Shown piece after piece: positions 10,983-23,400 of a stretch of 64,000 nt of DNA. A program made the position numbers and the translations under genes. The notes under the pieces are model-generated. The model was not told the origin of the DNA and did no database searches. It saw nothing but the letters and a program-made list of their open reading frames with translations. Where the stretch lies: the NCBI GenBank assembly GCA_033064195.1, contig JARBJD010000078.1, positions 205,270 to 269,269 of the forward strand, given 5' to 3'. The stretch is from Blattamonas nauphoetae. Its lineage: Eukaryota; Preaxostyla; Oxymonadida. Each line of letters opens with the position of its first letter. Within the stretch, counting starts at the first letter, position 1.

Positions 10983-13065
10983 ATGAGCGGGGAGACACAG
11001 AATGGAAGAATCGTTTTCACGCCGAGTGTCCTCTACTTCCATTTCGATGTGCTCCTCCAATCTGTGCCCCACAAGTTTGCAGTCAGAAACTTCACAGACA
11101 ATACTGTCGAAGTTGACATTTTCCCTCCTCTCCATCCATCTTTTGACCATGTCACAAAATTCACTGTATCATCCATTCTTCATCATTGTTTTCAGCAAGT
11201 TTCGATTCGCTCCCATTCATACCAGTCACTTTGCCTCCTTTACACTGCAAATTCGTTTGATAGGATCGACGAAACGTTCAGATTCAAAGCGCTCGGCCAG
11301 GTCTCTTCCATTCACTTCATCATCCTTCAGGAACTTCTTCTCCCCATTGTCTGTCTCCCATATTATAAAAATCTCCTTCTTCCACCTATGATATCCTTTG
11401 AAGACTGTGAACAAGGGCAAAAGTATTTTTTTCGATTTCTTTTCAATCAGATATCTCCAGAATCACAAAGACATTTGACTTTGACGGAATGGAACTCCAT
11501 TCATACACATTTACAGCAGAGCCAATTGATTTACATCCTTCAATCAAGTTTTCTCCGGCGACAGGTTTAACCTCGCTTTTCGTCAAATTCCAGCAACGAT
11601 TCCCAAAAATGGCAAGGTAACCTTTACAATTACGTTCGATGCAACACACCTGCCTCCGAATGGATCACTTGGAAAGATTCTTATGCGTGGCGTCGGGCTC
11701 AGGGAGCGAACAACTCTTATCCGCTTCAACACAACCGTTGTCGACGATGCAAAGGCTGACAAGCACAGTGTTATTCCTTTCAACCTCCACAAGCTGCGCT
11801 CATCAGTGAGCAACTCGACTTCTCGCTCGTCAAACGCAACTTCGATGACAACGGCAAGTTCGTTTCAACACGCTTCGTCACTCAGCTCTTTCACGTTCAG
11901 TGTGTCCATGTCGGAAGAGACAATGAACTACATCACAGAGATCACACGGAGCAGTGAATCAGGAAGGAGCAGGCATCGGTCAGAGGCAAGTTCAAAACGA
12001 CACAAGCACAAACACCGCCATTCAAGCAAACCCTCTGCCTCATCATTCACAAGCGATGCATTCTCGTCTCTTTTCAGTTCTCTTCCGTCCACAACACTAA
12101 CAAAGTCCATCACCACTCCCGAAACACAAGAATCTGAAAGCCGCCTCCTTCAGCTCATCTCCCAAACAACAAACCTGTCTTCCTCCAAAACCATCTCCAC
12201 CGACGTCTCTCTTCCTCCAATCGATCCCAGAAAGCCCTTTGTCAACCATTACATCGACAACCGCGAGCTGCTCCTCCCGTCTCACCGCAAACACCAACTC
12301 GCCCAGCCCAGCGGCGAGAAACTCTCTCCGATGGTGTTCGAACCTCTCCCGCTGTTCCACAGCAAACAGGAACCCACATCGCCAACTTCGACGTCGACCA
12401 GTTCGTTCATCTCGTCGCTCTCGGCGGCAGTGACGATGCGGCAGAAGAGCCGAAGTCGCTCCTCGAAACACAGCTCGTCGTCCTCCTCTCTCACCAACCC
12501 GTCTCTCCTCGTCCCTTCTGCCTCACCTCAGGCATTCCCATCGACTGGCCCGCTCTTCGCCACTCCAACCATCGTCCCCACCGCTGTCCCCCTCGACTCC
12601 ACTTCAGACACACTCTCGACCGACCAGCCCTCGTTCACCGTCACGCTCTCCAACACCTCCGACTCCTCCTTCATCCCCGACATCCCCCTCGACGACATAC
12701 TCCCCTCGCAGGACTTCCACGCGTGGGCATACCGACCCCGCTTCTCGAAGAACTTGGAGCCAGACACGACAGTCTACGCACCCACAAACATCCTCATCGC
12801 ACTCGACCCCACCCCCGACTCGCTCAGGATCCTCAGCTTGGCCAAGAAGCGGTTCTCGGCGTACGGCAAGCACCGCGAGACGGAGATTGAGATGCAACAG
12901 AGGAGGTACCGGCGCTTCCAGTTCACCGACGAGAGGGTTGCTTACAGAGTGGTGAGTGGGGAAGAGAAAAGGTGGTTTGGGACGCGGAAACTGATGATGG
13001 TTGTCCTCGCAGGGAAGGACATACACAGCAAGCAGGCTCGGACTCGGAAGAAGTTTGGGCTCTAA
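10983..13065 (+). CDS. possible PapD/ASH-like (MSP-fold) domain protein, multi-exon
   Basis: It starts at ATG 10983. The first exon reads FTPSVLYFHFDVLLQSVPHK, then KFAVRNFTDNTVEVDIFPP, the pattern of an MSP/ASH beta-sandwich found in ciliary proteins. Short introns follow near 11164-11193, 11302-11331, 11407-11451 and 11570-11598, judged from GT-AG ends and frame. The last exon enters at TIPKNGKVTFTITFDATHLP, a second strand-rich segment, and runs to 13065. A long Ser/Thr/Lys-rich low-complexity stretch (about 11750-12500) precedes a basic C-terminal segment containing RFSAYGKHRETEIEMQQ. The ASH assignment is my reading of strand pattern, not a strong motif. A flagellar or axonemal role would fit the WDR34-like gene nearby but is speculative. 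Exon 2-3 boundaries are the least certain. Confidence 0.5.
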
Positions 13066-13324
13066 GGCTCGCTCGACCTGCTTTTAATCGACTTTTTGTT
13101 TCAAATTGTTATCTTTGTTTTCTGTGATTTCTGTTGACAGGACATTAGTGTAGTTTTAAAGAGGATTAGAGATGAAATCAGGGATTTCTTTTTGAACCTC
13201 ATCGATGAGATTAATAGATTTTATGGAGCAACTTGATATATTCAATGAGAAGACTATTTAAAAATGAGGAGTTGTAATGACTGTTTCAGCTAAAACATAA
13301 TCTCGGGAAAGAGAGAGTGAGGCC

Positions 13325-13745
13325 TTATGCTGGGGTGCAGTCGAGGAGTTCAACCTCATAGTCCAGAGTGGCATTTGGAGGGATACTGAAACAAAGACGA
13401 TATGAAAGACAGAGGAAAATACGCTCCGGGAACACCACGCTTTCCGTAGGCGAGTTCTGGTGGGCATGTGAGGATGCATGTTTCTCCCTTTGTCATGAGT
13501 GCAACACCTTCAAAGAGGAAAAATACCATGTGGATAAATGAAAAGTACGCAATACCCTGATCCCATCCGGCAATGACACTTCCGTTTCCGAGGGTGAAGA
13601 CAAATGGCTTGCCACGGTTGCGGCTGGAATCGAACACGGTTTCGGTACCGTGAAGTTTGCCGACGTAGTGGACAGTCACGTTCTTTCCGACCATAGGTCT
13701 GGTTTTTCCATCACCTTCCTTGAGAACAACACGTTCGACGCTCAT
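13325..13745 (-). CDS. FKBP-type peptidyl-prolyl cis-trans isomerase
   Basis: Three exons (13556-13745, 13423-13507, 13325-13385; introns of 48 and 37 nt) give a 111-residue protein, the length of a minimal single-domain FKBP12-type enzyme. It catalyses cis-trans isomerisation of prolyl bonds. Visible family signatures are VTVHYVGKL, FDSSRNRGKPFVFTLG, VIAGWDQGVALM across the first splice, CPPELAYGKRGVPGAIPPNA across the second, and the terminal LDYEVELLDC. Active-site Tyr, Phe, Asp, Trp and the AYG loop residues are retained. The start at 13745 (MSVERVVLKEGDG) gives the usual N-terminus. There is no signal peptide, so it is probably cytosolic. Confidence 0.93.
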
Positions 13746-14014
13746 TAGATCAACCCATGAGAGTCGGAGATGTTGGCCAAATATGACCACATCGATAAAG
13801 AGAATACCACCCATGCATCTGCTGAAACTCAGACAAAAACGATCAAAACGACAACTGCATTTACTGAAATGCTTTATCATGACAGAGAGGTCGCTTTCTT
13901 GTTTCACATCTCAATCATCCTTAGATCCAAACAGAAGAAACTGAACGTGTTGTATCAAGCAAAGAACTTGGTCTGACATCCAATATCAACAAAAAACTTA
14001 CCAAGATTCTCCCA

Positions 14015-15711
14015 ATGATGGAACAAATCGTCCTTTCCAACATCGTCAGTTCGTCATTCATCGGTTTGTTTATTTTCGTGTCTTACCGCTTCCAAGGATA
14101 TAATCCACTCTGGGGAGACGAAAAGGAAGACTTCACTCTCTTTAGAGTCTTTAAGCAGCCGGAAATCACCGAAACTCAAGAAACGAAGGAGACTCAGAAA
14201 CCAAAGGCACAAAAGGAGCCAACATCCGATGAAGATGATGACGATAGCGATGCTACTCCTTTTGCTTCAATCACACCATCTCGATCAAAGCCCCAGTCCC
14301 GGGCAACAACACCTCAAACAGAGCCTGCTGGAGATGTCAAGTATATCACAGAAGGGCACATGCACGTATCCAGCCTCTCGTGGAACAGCACTGGTCGGCT
14401 GCTGGCTGTCAGTCTCGGATACCTCAACCACGGCGGCTGGTGTCTCCATCAGGGCGCGCTGCAGGTCTACCGCGTCTTCACCGAAGGCAAGCAGAACGAC
14501 CTCTTCGCGTCTGAAACAACAGCAAGCTGTTTGATGACAGTTGCAGCGCACCCAACAAAGCCGACTCTGTTTGTGGGCGGAACGTTCTCAGGCGACGTGA
14601 TTGCATTCAGCTATCGCTCAGACCAGACTGAGAACGCAGAATCAGCCAGTGCTACAATCACAATCTCAAAGCAGCAGAGCTGGACACATCACGACCCAAT
14701 CGCAGCAGTTGATTGGATTCCGTCGGGAACAGGACGCCCAACTGATTATGTCTGCTTTGTCTCGCCTTCATCTCTCGTTTTAGATCGTCTCTCTTGGAAG
14801 CGATGGCCTTGTCCTGGTTTGGTCACTCGACAACATGCTCACGACACCAGTCGCCAAGTCTGTCTCTTTTCTTCTCTACCAAGCTCAGTTTTGCGATTCA
14901 ATCTCGGTCAAAGAACTCATTTAGATATGGAGGTGTGGTCTTTGATCGCATTATTCCTCTTTTTCCTGCTCTATCACTTGAAAAACGTCTTCAGGTTCGT
15001 GTCTCTCGCTGTCTCCCACAACTCCTGGCCTATTCCTTGCTGGTGTTGAAAACGGACCAATCTTTCGTGGAAATTTGTCACACGCTCCTCAGTGGGGCCA
15101 AATTGTTACGCTTTCGTCGAAGGGAGCTTCTGAACAAGCGACAAACGCAGCTGAATTTGAGTATGTGGGGCATGCAGGCCCAACAAACGCCATCTCCTGG
15201 GGACAAGGAACATACAAGCATCAGTTTGTGAGCGTTGGGGCTGATGGAATGCTGTACATGCATGGAGACTGGAGTGTCTGCCTCCCTTTCACCTCCCCTC
15301 ACTTTCTTGCCACAATTTTTCGTGTAGAAACGACCTCTCTTTGGAACAGCCAATGGAGGTTGTGTTTCTCTTGATTGGTCGTCTCGATCTGCAAACTTGG
15401 TCTGTGTTGGGACTTCAACTGGAGCTCTCGTCCTTTACACCATCACGGTATGTCTCGTCGTTTTCAAGTTGATATCTCGTTAGCCAACCGGCTTTAACCA
15501 ACATTCTTCACAAACACCGTCCGAACCTGACACCTCAGCCGAAGACGGACAGTCGAAGAAAAAAGGCTCCAAATCCAAACACACGAAGCAATCCAAAAAG
15601 GCAAAGCCAATCTATTCGGTGGCATTTAGCAACTCAAACCCATTTGTTGCATGCGGAGACGCTGCAGGAACCATTTATATCTACGAGCTGCCTTCTTCTT
15701 TGTCCACGTGA
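14015..15711 (+). CDS. WD40 protein resembling dynein-2 intermediate chain DYNC2I2/WDR34
   Basis: Several exons carry WD-type blades: HMHVSSLSWNSTGRLLAVSL; CLMTVAAHPTKPTLFVGGTF then SGDVIAFS; HHDPIAAVDWIPSG; and, after introns, GHAGPTNAISWGQG, VSVGADGMLYMHGDWS and the last blade IYSVAFSNSNPFVACGDAAG ending at TGA 15709-15711. Blade order and wording (a 'DP..AVDW' blade, then 'GP..AISW', then a final 'CGDAAGTIYIY') match WDR34, which anchors retrograde intraflagellar-transport dynein. An acidic Glu/Thr/Asp-rich N-terminal linker precedes the propeller. A hydrophobic segment after the first ten residues could be an unspliced intron (GTCAGT...CCAAG), although removing it breaks frame as I read it. 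Exon limits between 14750 and 15600 are approximate. Confidence 0.65.
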
Positions 15712-15893
15712 CGTCCTTCTTTGTTCTGTTCTAACACACTCTTTGTTCGCTTTACTAGTTCACATTTGCTTTCGAATCACTTCACGTCTTGTCTTCATTG
15801 CAGATATCTGGCTCATCACGATAACAATTGAAAACACGAGGTGGAGGCAGAAAAAAACGAGAGAGGGAGTCGAAAGAAGGAAGGAGAGAGTGA

Positions 15894-17907
15894 CTACTTC
15901 GCAGTATCATCAGGACTTGATGGAGTGAATCGTTTGGGTATGAAAGGCTTCGCTTTCGCAACATGCTGCATTGAGAGGGCTGGAAGTGATGCCTGTGGCT
16001 GCTGGCCCGGCTGCAGCTGGACAGGCTTGTTCATCGATGTGGAAAAGGAAAATGCGCTGAGAGGATCACTCGAAATGAGTGTTTGTTGGAGAAAAGCAGG
16101 CGGGGCAGCGTTGAGAAGAGAGAGTGGGTCGTTTGGATTGTTACGGGCGACCTGCTGCGGATATCCTGTGTCGATGTGTGCAGTTGGGAGGGTGTGCATG
16201 TGAGTGGGGAGAGGCTGAGCTGGCATTGCATGTGGCGGCATGGCCATCGGTGTGGGGAGAAGACCGCTCTCGGGGAGGCCGCGGAAGGCGTCGGGGTGTT
16301 TGTTAGAAACAACAGGAGACACGGGATGGGGGGCACTTGTTAATGTTTGGAGGGAGGAGATGGAGTAGTTTGGGTGAGATGCAGGGGCGAGGGTTTGAGG
16401 TGGGGATGACGTGCGGAGTTGATATGCGGGGCTCGCCTGTGAGGAGTGAGATGTCATGGACTCGAGTGACGCGTAGCTGTTGTATGCAGGCATCGTCTGG
16501 CTGGGCGGGGACTGCGGGTCGGCCATCGGAGGAGCAGCCTTGGCGGGCTCAGGGTCGTTTTCGGGATCAGCCTCGAGGGCAGACCTGTTCCACGGACAGA
16601 AGCTGGGCATGGTGTGTTGGAACACTCCATTCGAGCCGTCGTAGAACGGGATGTTCGAGTACAGCACAGCGTTGACAGGGAGGACCGCGTGGACGTACGG
16701 GTTGTAGTGCAGACACGTGCCGACGTGCGCGTCGGGGAAATTCGACTGAAGCTCAGCGTCGGTGCCGATTCGCGCGTTGATGGGACGGCCGAACCAGACG
16801 TGTTGGTTGAGCACGTTGGCGGCCTTTTCAGCTGAAGGGCGGCACGAAAAGAGAAGAAGAGCGGCGAGGTCGGTGTCGTTTGTTTCGATCATGCACCCGG
16901 AGCAACAGAGGCTGTCGTCCTGCTCCAACAAGCTCTCGAGGAGGGCTTGGATTTTGGGGGCTGTGACCTTCGGGTGCAGGTTGTACAGCCACACCACAGT
17001 CTCGTTGGGAAGACGCCGCGGATCAACAAGACCAGACGGCTCAAAATTGACAGAAGCAGACGGAACTTCGGTGAAGATCTGGACAAGCTTGAGATAGCTT
17101 GTCAGAGCGTCCGAATGACTTGCATATGTTGTAATAGCATATCCCTCTTCATCAACAGGGGTATGATTCGCAAACGAAAACGCAGCTATCGGAACCTATG
17201 AAAGGGTGAGGAGAAATCGGGGGCAGACTCCAGTGAGAACTTCAAGATGTTTCTGAGTGTCTTCGCCTTCATTTAAGACCGGGCCAATTTTAAGTGTTGT
17301 CCGGAGGTCAGCGACATGGCGTTCCAAACAGAATCTGAAGGAAGATGAGAAAAGTGAGTGGATGAAGTGACGGACCGTTGTTGTGTATGTGGACTGATGT
17401 AGGTATGCGGTTTAGTGTCCTCGACAGCAGAAATCACAGAATAGATGTCAGCAAAATGAACAAATGCGTAATCTGAGAGAAAAGAGGTGAAAAAGAGGAT
17501 CGATAAAGTGAGGCGAGAAAGATGTGATGAGGGTCAATATTGAGAGGAGAGAAATGAAAGAGGGAGAAACCACAAATAATAATCAAAAGAACGGTCAGGA
17601 TAAGTCGAGTTGAGATAAACAAACTGTCAGAGAGAGGTTCAAAAGAATCAATTAATGAAATGTTTTGTATCCTGCCATATCTCGAAAATCCACTTTGGAT
17701 ATCGGTTTCTGTCAGATACTTTGGAACATAGGGCTGCAATATTTCAGTGTATGCATGAGAGAAACAATGGAAAGGTGAGTGGTTGAAAGTAGGAAGAGAT
17801 GTTACGACAAAGAAGAAAAATACGATGAAGACGCCGTAGAAGCCTCGAAGTTCTGGCTGAAGTTTGCTGAATGGATCTCTGCCAGACTGAGTTATCCGAC
17901 TGGACAT
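15894..17907 (-). CDS. RRM-type RNA-binding protein, multi-exon
   Basis: The start at 17907 (MSSRITQSGRDPFSKL) runs to GFYG, where a long intron (about 17725-17833) splices to PYVPKYLTETDIQSGFSRYG, then RIQNISLID, the first half of an RRM with a 'YLTETDI...F..YG.I..I' pattern. Further small exons lie between 17100 and 17660. The last exon (15894 to about 17170) holds SDALTSYLKLVQIFTEVPSA and an RRM-like PNETVVWLYNLHPKVTAPKI, with RPSAEKAANVLNQHVWFGRP as the second half. The C-terminal 250 residues are Pro/Ser/Gln/Met-rich low complexity. The role is probably mRNA binding; the specific RNA is unknown. It is transcribed divergently from the SAP-domain gene, whose start codon is only 2 bp away. 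Middle exon boundaries are unresolved. Confidence 0.6.
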
Positions 17908-17909
17908 CG

Positions 17910-20294
17910 ATGGGAGAGATGCCGGGCCGATCGCGACCCGTCATCAATTTACTGCCGGAACATCATGATATCCAGAAGTTCTTTCAACCTCTCTCGACAA
18001 CAACCGAAAGCTATAACGGTCTACCTTCTCATCTCATCGGTTTAATGGAAGAAACCTTCCAATTCTCCATCCCAACCCAAACGAGTTTAACGTGCTATGC
18101 TCTCCGTCCCAATGAATCGTTGGAACTGGTTGACATTCTTACTGCAACACATTCTATCCAATCAGTTTATCCTCTTCTCGCATTAGTTCCGCCTTGCCTG
18201 TACTTCTACTCTCAACACACAGCCCTTCAAATCTATTCCTGGTTGCGAACAACTCCGTTTTCATCAGCATTCACACTTCTCCAACAAGACGATCCCTCCC
18301 CCGCCCTCTTTGTTGCATGTATTTCCCAACACATCCGCACCTCTCTTGAGAAACTCGGCTTCGTCGAGATTTCTGGATCCTTCGTCCGCTGCTCCCTTCC
18401 TCGCTTCTCCCCGTCCCCCACTCTGCCTAAACATGACAAATCAGTCGACTGTCTGCGTATGACCGATCAAACAACACAAATCAGCCAGACGCTTCGATAT
18501 CAACTTTCCGTCCAATCGATGACAAGTGTGATCCTCACAACCTCAGCCACCATCTCCAACGTCTCCTTCCTTTCCCCCCTTTCTGCCATTCCGTCCAAAT
18601 GCCTACCTCTGTTCACTTCAGGAAAGTCTGTTCCGACCAACGGCTCCGTCCGCTGCCTCGCCCTCCCCAACCTCAATCCCGTCAGCGTGGAGCGACTCTG
18701 CCTCCTTCCCTCGCCCTGCTCTGTCCCTCTCTCCCTCCTCTTCCAGAAGCAGACACCACATCCATCGTGGTCGCGACACCATACGAAGAGAAGAGGAAGG
18801 CAGCCCTACTTTTTGGAGTCGTACGAAAAGCTGAGCGAGTATTGGAAAGTCAACCATCACATCGCTCTCCCCGTCCCCCGTCAGCAAGCACAATCACACA
18901 CAGAGACGAAGACACAGAGCGAGAACGCCCAGAACACAACACCATCACTGCTGCAGAAGATTCACAGAAGACAGGCAGCTGAGGAGATCGGATTGCCGAC
19001 AGATTGCGTGCTGGCTGAGTGTGTCCCTCTGACATCGTTCAACTCGTCCAACGACTCTTCCACACACACTCTGTTGTATCCAGCGTGCTGCCTCCTCACC
19101 TCTCCTCCCTCGCAAGCCCATCCTTCATCAGCCACTCCAACACCAGTAGACACCCTAGCATCGTTCCTCTTCCTCCTGACACACCTCCAAATGGACGGGA
19201 CGACACTCTTGACAGAAGGAAAGAGGAAGAGGGGCAGAGATGCTGTGAACATGGGGCATTGGCGAGACCAGAAGGAAGATTGGGAGCTGATTGACACGAC
19301 TTCTCTCCGCCCTTTTCCTCCCATCTCGACTGCCGCTCCTCTTCTCCCACCATCAACAGCAACCATTCCTCCTGCCACTGTCGTCCAGAATCCACCAAAA
19401 CCTACCAACACCTTTCGATCGCTTCAAAATGACGAAGACGACTCTGACGACGGTGATGACAACCAGCGAGCCCGAAGCCACTCTCCACCTCCCTCACCCA
19501 TCACTCCTTCTCCTCCTCCCTCTCCCGACTCGGATGATGGTGTCAGCCGCCCAATCCACAAGGTGAAGCGAGACGTCCCTGAACCCACTCCCAAAGTCCT
19601 CGTCCGGCCGTCGTTTGGAAAGCGAGCGAAGGTGGAACTTGGAACACTCCTCGCAAAACCGAAGACGAGTGTCGGATCAACATCAGCATTCGGAAGAACC
19701 GCTCTCCCGACTCCACTCGCAACACCAGCAGCGACCAAGCCGACACTGGGAATGGCGAGGAAGACCCCTTTCGTTCCCCACAGCACACCTCCCGCTCCGA
19801 TGAAGACACAGCCTGCCCCGAAGACGAGTGCACCTGTCCCAAAAGCGGAGAGGAAGGCGATGATTGTCGATGACGACGATGAAAGCAGCGACGGCGACTC
19901 TCCTCCCACTCCATCCACACACACTCATTCTCAACCGCCATCACGTGAAGAGCAGCCGACACAGCCAATTCGGACAGAAAGACCAACTTCACCCCATCCC
20001 CTCGCAAAGAAACAAGAAGCAGAAGCTCCCTCACTTGAGACGATCAAGTGGGGCGACATTGTGGGACTGGTCGGGGATCTCCCTTCGGCTGTGCATGGTT
20101 GGCAGACAGCGACAGGCGGAGAGGGAGAGAAGAAGGCCATCACAACTGTGCCGCATCCCTTCATCACTCGCGTCAACTCTCTCTCCATCCCGCAGCTGAA
20201 GGTTGTGCTCAAGTCGATCGGCGAAAAGGTCGGAGGGAAGAAGCCGGAGCTGGTTGAGAGAGTTGTGACGCACTTCGCAAAAACAGAACCCTAA
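17910..20294 (+). CDS. SAP-domain protein of unknown function
   Basis: A single long exon. ATG 17910 or ATG 17919 fits better than the upstream in-frame ATG at 17871, which would overlap the first exon of the opposite gene. The N-terminal ~280 residues are folded-looking (LPEHHDIQKFFQPLS, CYALRPNESLELVDILTA, HIRTSLEKLGFVEISGSF) but match no family I recognise. The middle is Ser/Pro/Thr-rich with acidic runs (DDEDDSDDGDD and similar). The C-terminus (about 20160-20285) is a SAP motif: SIPQLKVVLKSIGEKVGGKK then PELVERV, two amphipathic helices with the conserved Leu/Gly pattern. SAP motifs bind AT-rich DNA or RNA, so a nuclear role is likely. It converges with the kinase gene; their stop codons are about 185 bp apart. 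Confidence 0.75.
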   Translation: MGEMPGRSRPVINLLPEHHDIQKFFQPLSTTTESYNGLPSHLIGLMEETFQFSIPTQTSLTCYALRPNESLELVDILTATHSIQSVYPLLALVPPCLYFYSQHTALQIYSWLRTTPFSSAFTLLQQDDPSPALFVACISQHIRTSLEKLGFVEISGSFVRCSLPRFSPSPTLPKHDKSVDCLRMTDQTTQISQTLRYQLSVQSMTSVILTTSATISNVSFLSPLSAIPSKCLPLFTSGKSVPTNGSVRCLALPNLNPVSVERLCLLPSPCSVPLSLLFQKQTPHPSWSRHHTKRRGRQPYFLESYEKLSEYWKVNHHIALPVPRQQAQSHTETKTQSENAQNTTPSLLQKIHRRQAAEEIGLPTDCVLAECVPLTSFNSSNDSSTHTLLYPACCLLTSPPSQAHPSSATPTPVDTLASFLFLLTHLQMDGTTLLTEGKRKRGRDAVNMGHWRDQKEDWELIDTTSLRPFPPISTAAPLLPPSTATIPPATVVQNPPKPTNTFRSLQNDEDDSDDGDDNQRARSHSPPPSPITPSPPPSPDSDDGVSRPIHKVKRDVPEPTPKVLVRPSFGKRAKVELGTLLAKPKTSVGSTSAFGRTALPTPLATPAATKPTLGMARKTPFVPHSTPPAPMKTQPAPKTSAPVPKAERKAMIVDDDDESSDGDSPPTPSTHTHSQPPSREEQPTQPIRTERPTSPHPLAKKQEAEAPSLETIKWGDIVGLVGDLPSAVHGWQTATGGEGEKKAITTVPHPFITRVNSLSIPQLKVVLKSIGEKVGGKKPELVERVVTHFAKTEP

Positions 20295-20479
20295 CGAGTC
20301 ATTAAATTCTTATTTCTCACTTTTGTTCCTCTGTTCTTGCAATAAAACAATACGCGATGTGAATGCCATAACCGAGTGATGGTTCGGAGTGTGGCTGGGA
20401 AGGCCCAAGTTAGGCAAAGCACTGCAAAATGAATCGAAATAAAAACTCGAAGATAGAGAAAGAAGACTGGATGTCCGAA

Positions 20480-23400
20480 CTAATACAGAATGGGATCGTC
20501 TCCAGTCGACGGATGGGACAGGAGGGAGAGTGTCTGCGACCAGGCTGCGTGTGCTTTCTCCAACAACAGCTGCTGGCTGACACTGACAGGAACGAAAGAA
20601 TTGGAGTGTGTGTTTGTTGACTGGACGAGAACTGTCTCATCCAGCGACGTGTCGAACGAGATGAGCGAGTACAGCAGATACCCTTCCAACGAGACCGACG
20701 CCCTCGCCTGCTCCTCCGACGAGGACTGGGCGAGGCGGGCGAAGAGGGCATCGCGGTGGGTGTTGAGGGCGAGCGAGGGGTATTCGCAGGAAGGGCGAGT
20801 GGACAGTGTCGGCCAGCACAGTTCGCAAGTGCCGAGCGACGACACGCGGCGAGCGAGAATGTCGTCAAACACAGAGCGATACTGGCTGGCAGAGAGAGTG
20901 TGAGGGCAGAGTGAACATGCCTCGTCGAGAAGGATGCCCAACCCCCGACTGGCTGAGCACGCGTTGAGTCCGGTTGGGCGGGAGGGAATGACGAGGTCGG
21001 TCGAGGAGTGTGTGGTGCGTGAGTGGGCGTGTGCATCGGCGTGGATCTGGCGGATGGCTGCGCTGATGTTCTTGCGCTGTCGGGAGAGACAGCTGCGGAG
21101 GAGAGTGGCCTCGTCGAGGGAGAGCGTGTGTCCGCGGAAGGAGATGGTTGGAGGGAGGGCTGAGTGGGACTTGGAGTGGATGGAGTGTCGGAGGGTGTGG
21201 ATGGCTGAGTGCAGCGGCTGCATCAGATGCTCCTCCACACACGCCACAACGGCCAGCTTGGCCTGTGCTGTGTCGGAAGAGGAGAGGCCCTTCCAATGCG
21301 GCGAGTCCATCCGACGAGCGAGGAGAGAGAGTGCTATGTCGGAGTGCTCAGACAGAACGAGGAAGCCGAACTGGGAAGGCGGTGGGGTGTGGCTGTGTGT
21401 TGATGGCGAAGGGGAGGGTGAGATGAGTCGGGAGTGACGTGGGCGGAGGGTGTGTGGTGTGAGGGAGTGGGGAGATGTGGAGTGTGCACAGAGCGAGTCG
21501 AAGATTGGCGGAGACGGAGAGATGCGTGGCGGAGAGGCAGAGAGGGGTGGAGACGGAATGGACGGGATTGACTCGCTGTTCTGCCGCATCCGATCGACAC
21601 GCGGCGACCTGGCGGGAATGTTGAGAGGGAAGGACGGAGACATCGCCTTCACAGTTGGAGTGGAGTGTGTTGAGGTGGGAGTGTGCGAGGAAGGCGAGGG
21701 AGAGTGATGGTTCGTGTCTGCCTCGACTGTCGATCGAATTCCGTTCAGCACTTGATCAATGAGGTCGTTGCTCTTCGCTCTCATCTGTGACGGGAGGAGG
21801 GTGTCGGAGTGTGAGTGTTGGGATGGTGTGGATGTGTGTGGAGTGACGGAGAGCGGGGCTGAGCGTGTGTTGGACGGAGTGCTGGTTGTGTCTGTGACGA
21901 ACACAACCTTCGGCCTTGCTCGTTCAGGAGTGGCAAACGCAGCGGTGAGGTCTTCCCACATCTGAGTGGTCGAATCAGAGACCGGCTGGGCTGGCAGCTG
22001 AGTGGAGAGGGGCTGGACGGTGTGAGGAGTGTTGGGAGTGGTTGTGTCTGGAGGAGTGAGTGCAGGATGGAGTGTGGGCGGTGTTGAGACAAGCGAGGGC
22101 TGTGCAGACGGCGTGGCAGACCCGCTCGACTGGTCGAAGTTGAACAGGGAAAGCAGGTTGCTCGTCTCTCGCTGCTGCGCAGAGTCGCCCTCGTTCTGCA
22201 TCTTCACGTCGTCCAGATCGAGCAGGTCGACAGTCTCTTTCGTTGTGCAGCTTCCTTCCTTCCCCGCCGTGTTAGCGAGGGGAGGGGTCGTGTTGGGTGT
22301 GTGGCGAAGGCTGTCGACACTCTCGTTGAGTGCGTCGGCCATCCTCTTTGCAGTGTCTGCAGATTGCTGTGCTTGGGCAGTTCCAAAATCTCGAGTGAAG
22401 TCGATGAGAGGCTGGGAGTCGAACGGGTTGGACGAGGGTGAGGAGGGTCGGGGCTGGTGGGGATGCTGCTGGACGAACCCAAATTCTTTTGCGAAGAGGG
22501 GAGCGACAGTGCTTGTCTGCTGGGAAGGGCGGTGAGTGTGTTGCTGTTCCTGGATGGCTGTGTTTGTGTCGGTGTCCCTTTCGAGACGAGTGTTGCTGGG
22601 AGGAACACTTGTTCCTCGATTGTCGCTGTGTTTGTTGTCAGCCACGGCCAAGCCTGGTGAGGACGATTGCCGCCGTTGGTTCAAAATCAGATTCTGTTTG
22701 ATGAGAAGAGCCTGATCAAGGAATGTCATTTCGGAGCGATTCTGAGTCGGTTGGGCGAGAACAGTGGGAGGGATTGGCTCAATAGCATTGAGGTCGGAAA
22801 ACCACGAGTGTTTGAGGGCTTCTTTGGCGGAAATCCGAAGAGTGGGGTCCGGGCAGAGGAGAGAGCAAAGGAGAGAGTGGCATTCGGCCGAGATGTGATG
22901 TAGAGGAGGGAATGGGGATTGCAAGAGTCTGAGAGGCATAAAAAGGATGAAAAAAGACCGGATGAGTTGGACTGATGAAGTTGCAGGGAATGGAAGGCTG
23001 TTTGCGAAGAAGGAAGGAGACGTGAAAAAGAAGAGTGAGAGACCGTCCTGAGAGGAGATAATAAAGGATGACTCCGACACTCCACATATCGGCACTGTTT
23101 GTATATTTTCCTTCCTCCAAAAAAACTTCTGGTGCCTACAAAGACGGTGAAGACTGAAGGGCAATACAAACCATAAAAAGGGGAGTGCTGATGAATATTG
23201 TGGGGGAGTGGATAACAAAGAGGATCATTGGAGGATAGGAAATGGTGAGATGAAGAAGATGGACCAGCACACCCACATTGAGTCTTGGCGAGTTCTGTTG
23301 CAGCCAGACTTCTTGAGAGTCCGAAATCAGAAATTTTGGCAACGCAATCGTTCAGCAAAGTGCTTTGTCGAGCAGGGCAATGGAGAAGGATATTCTCAGG

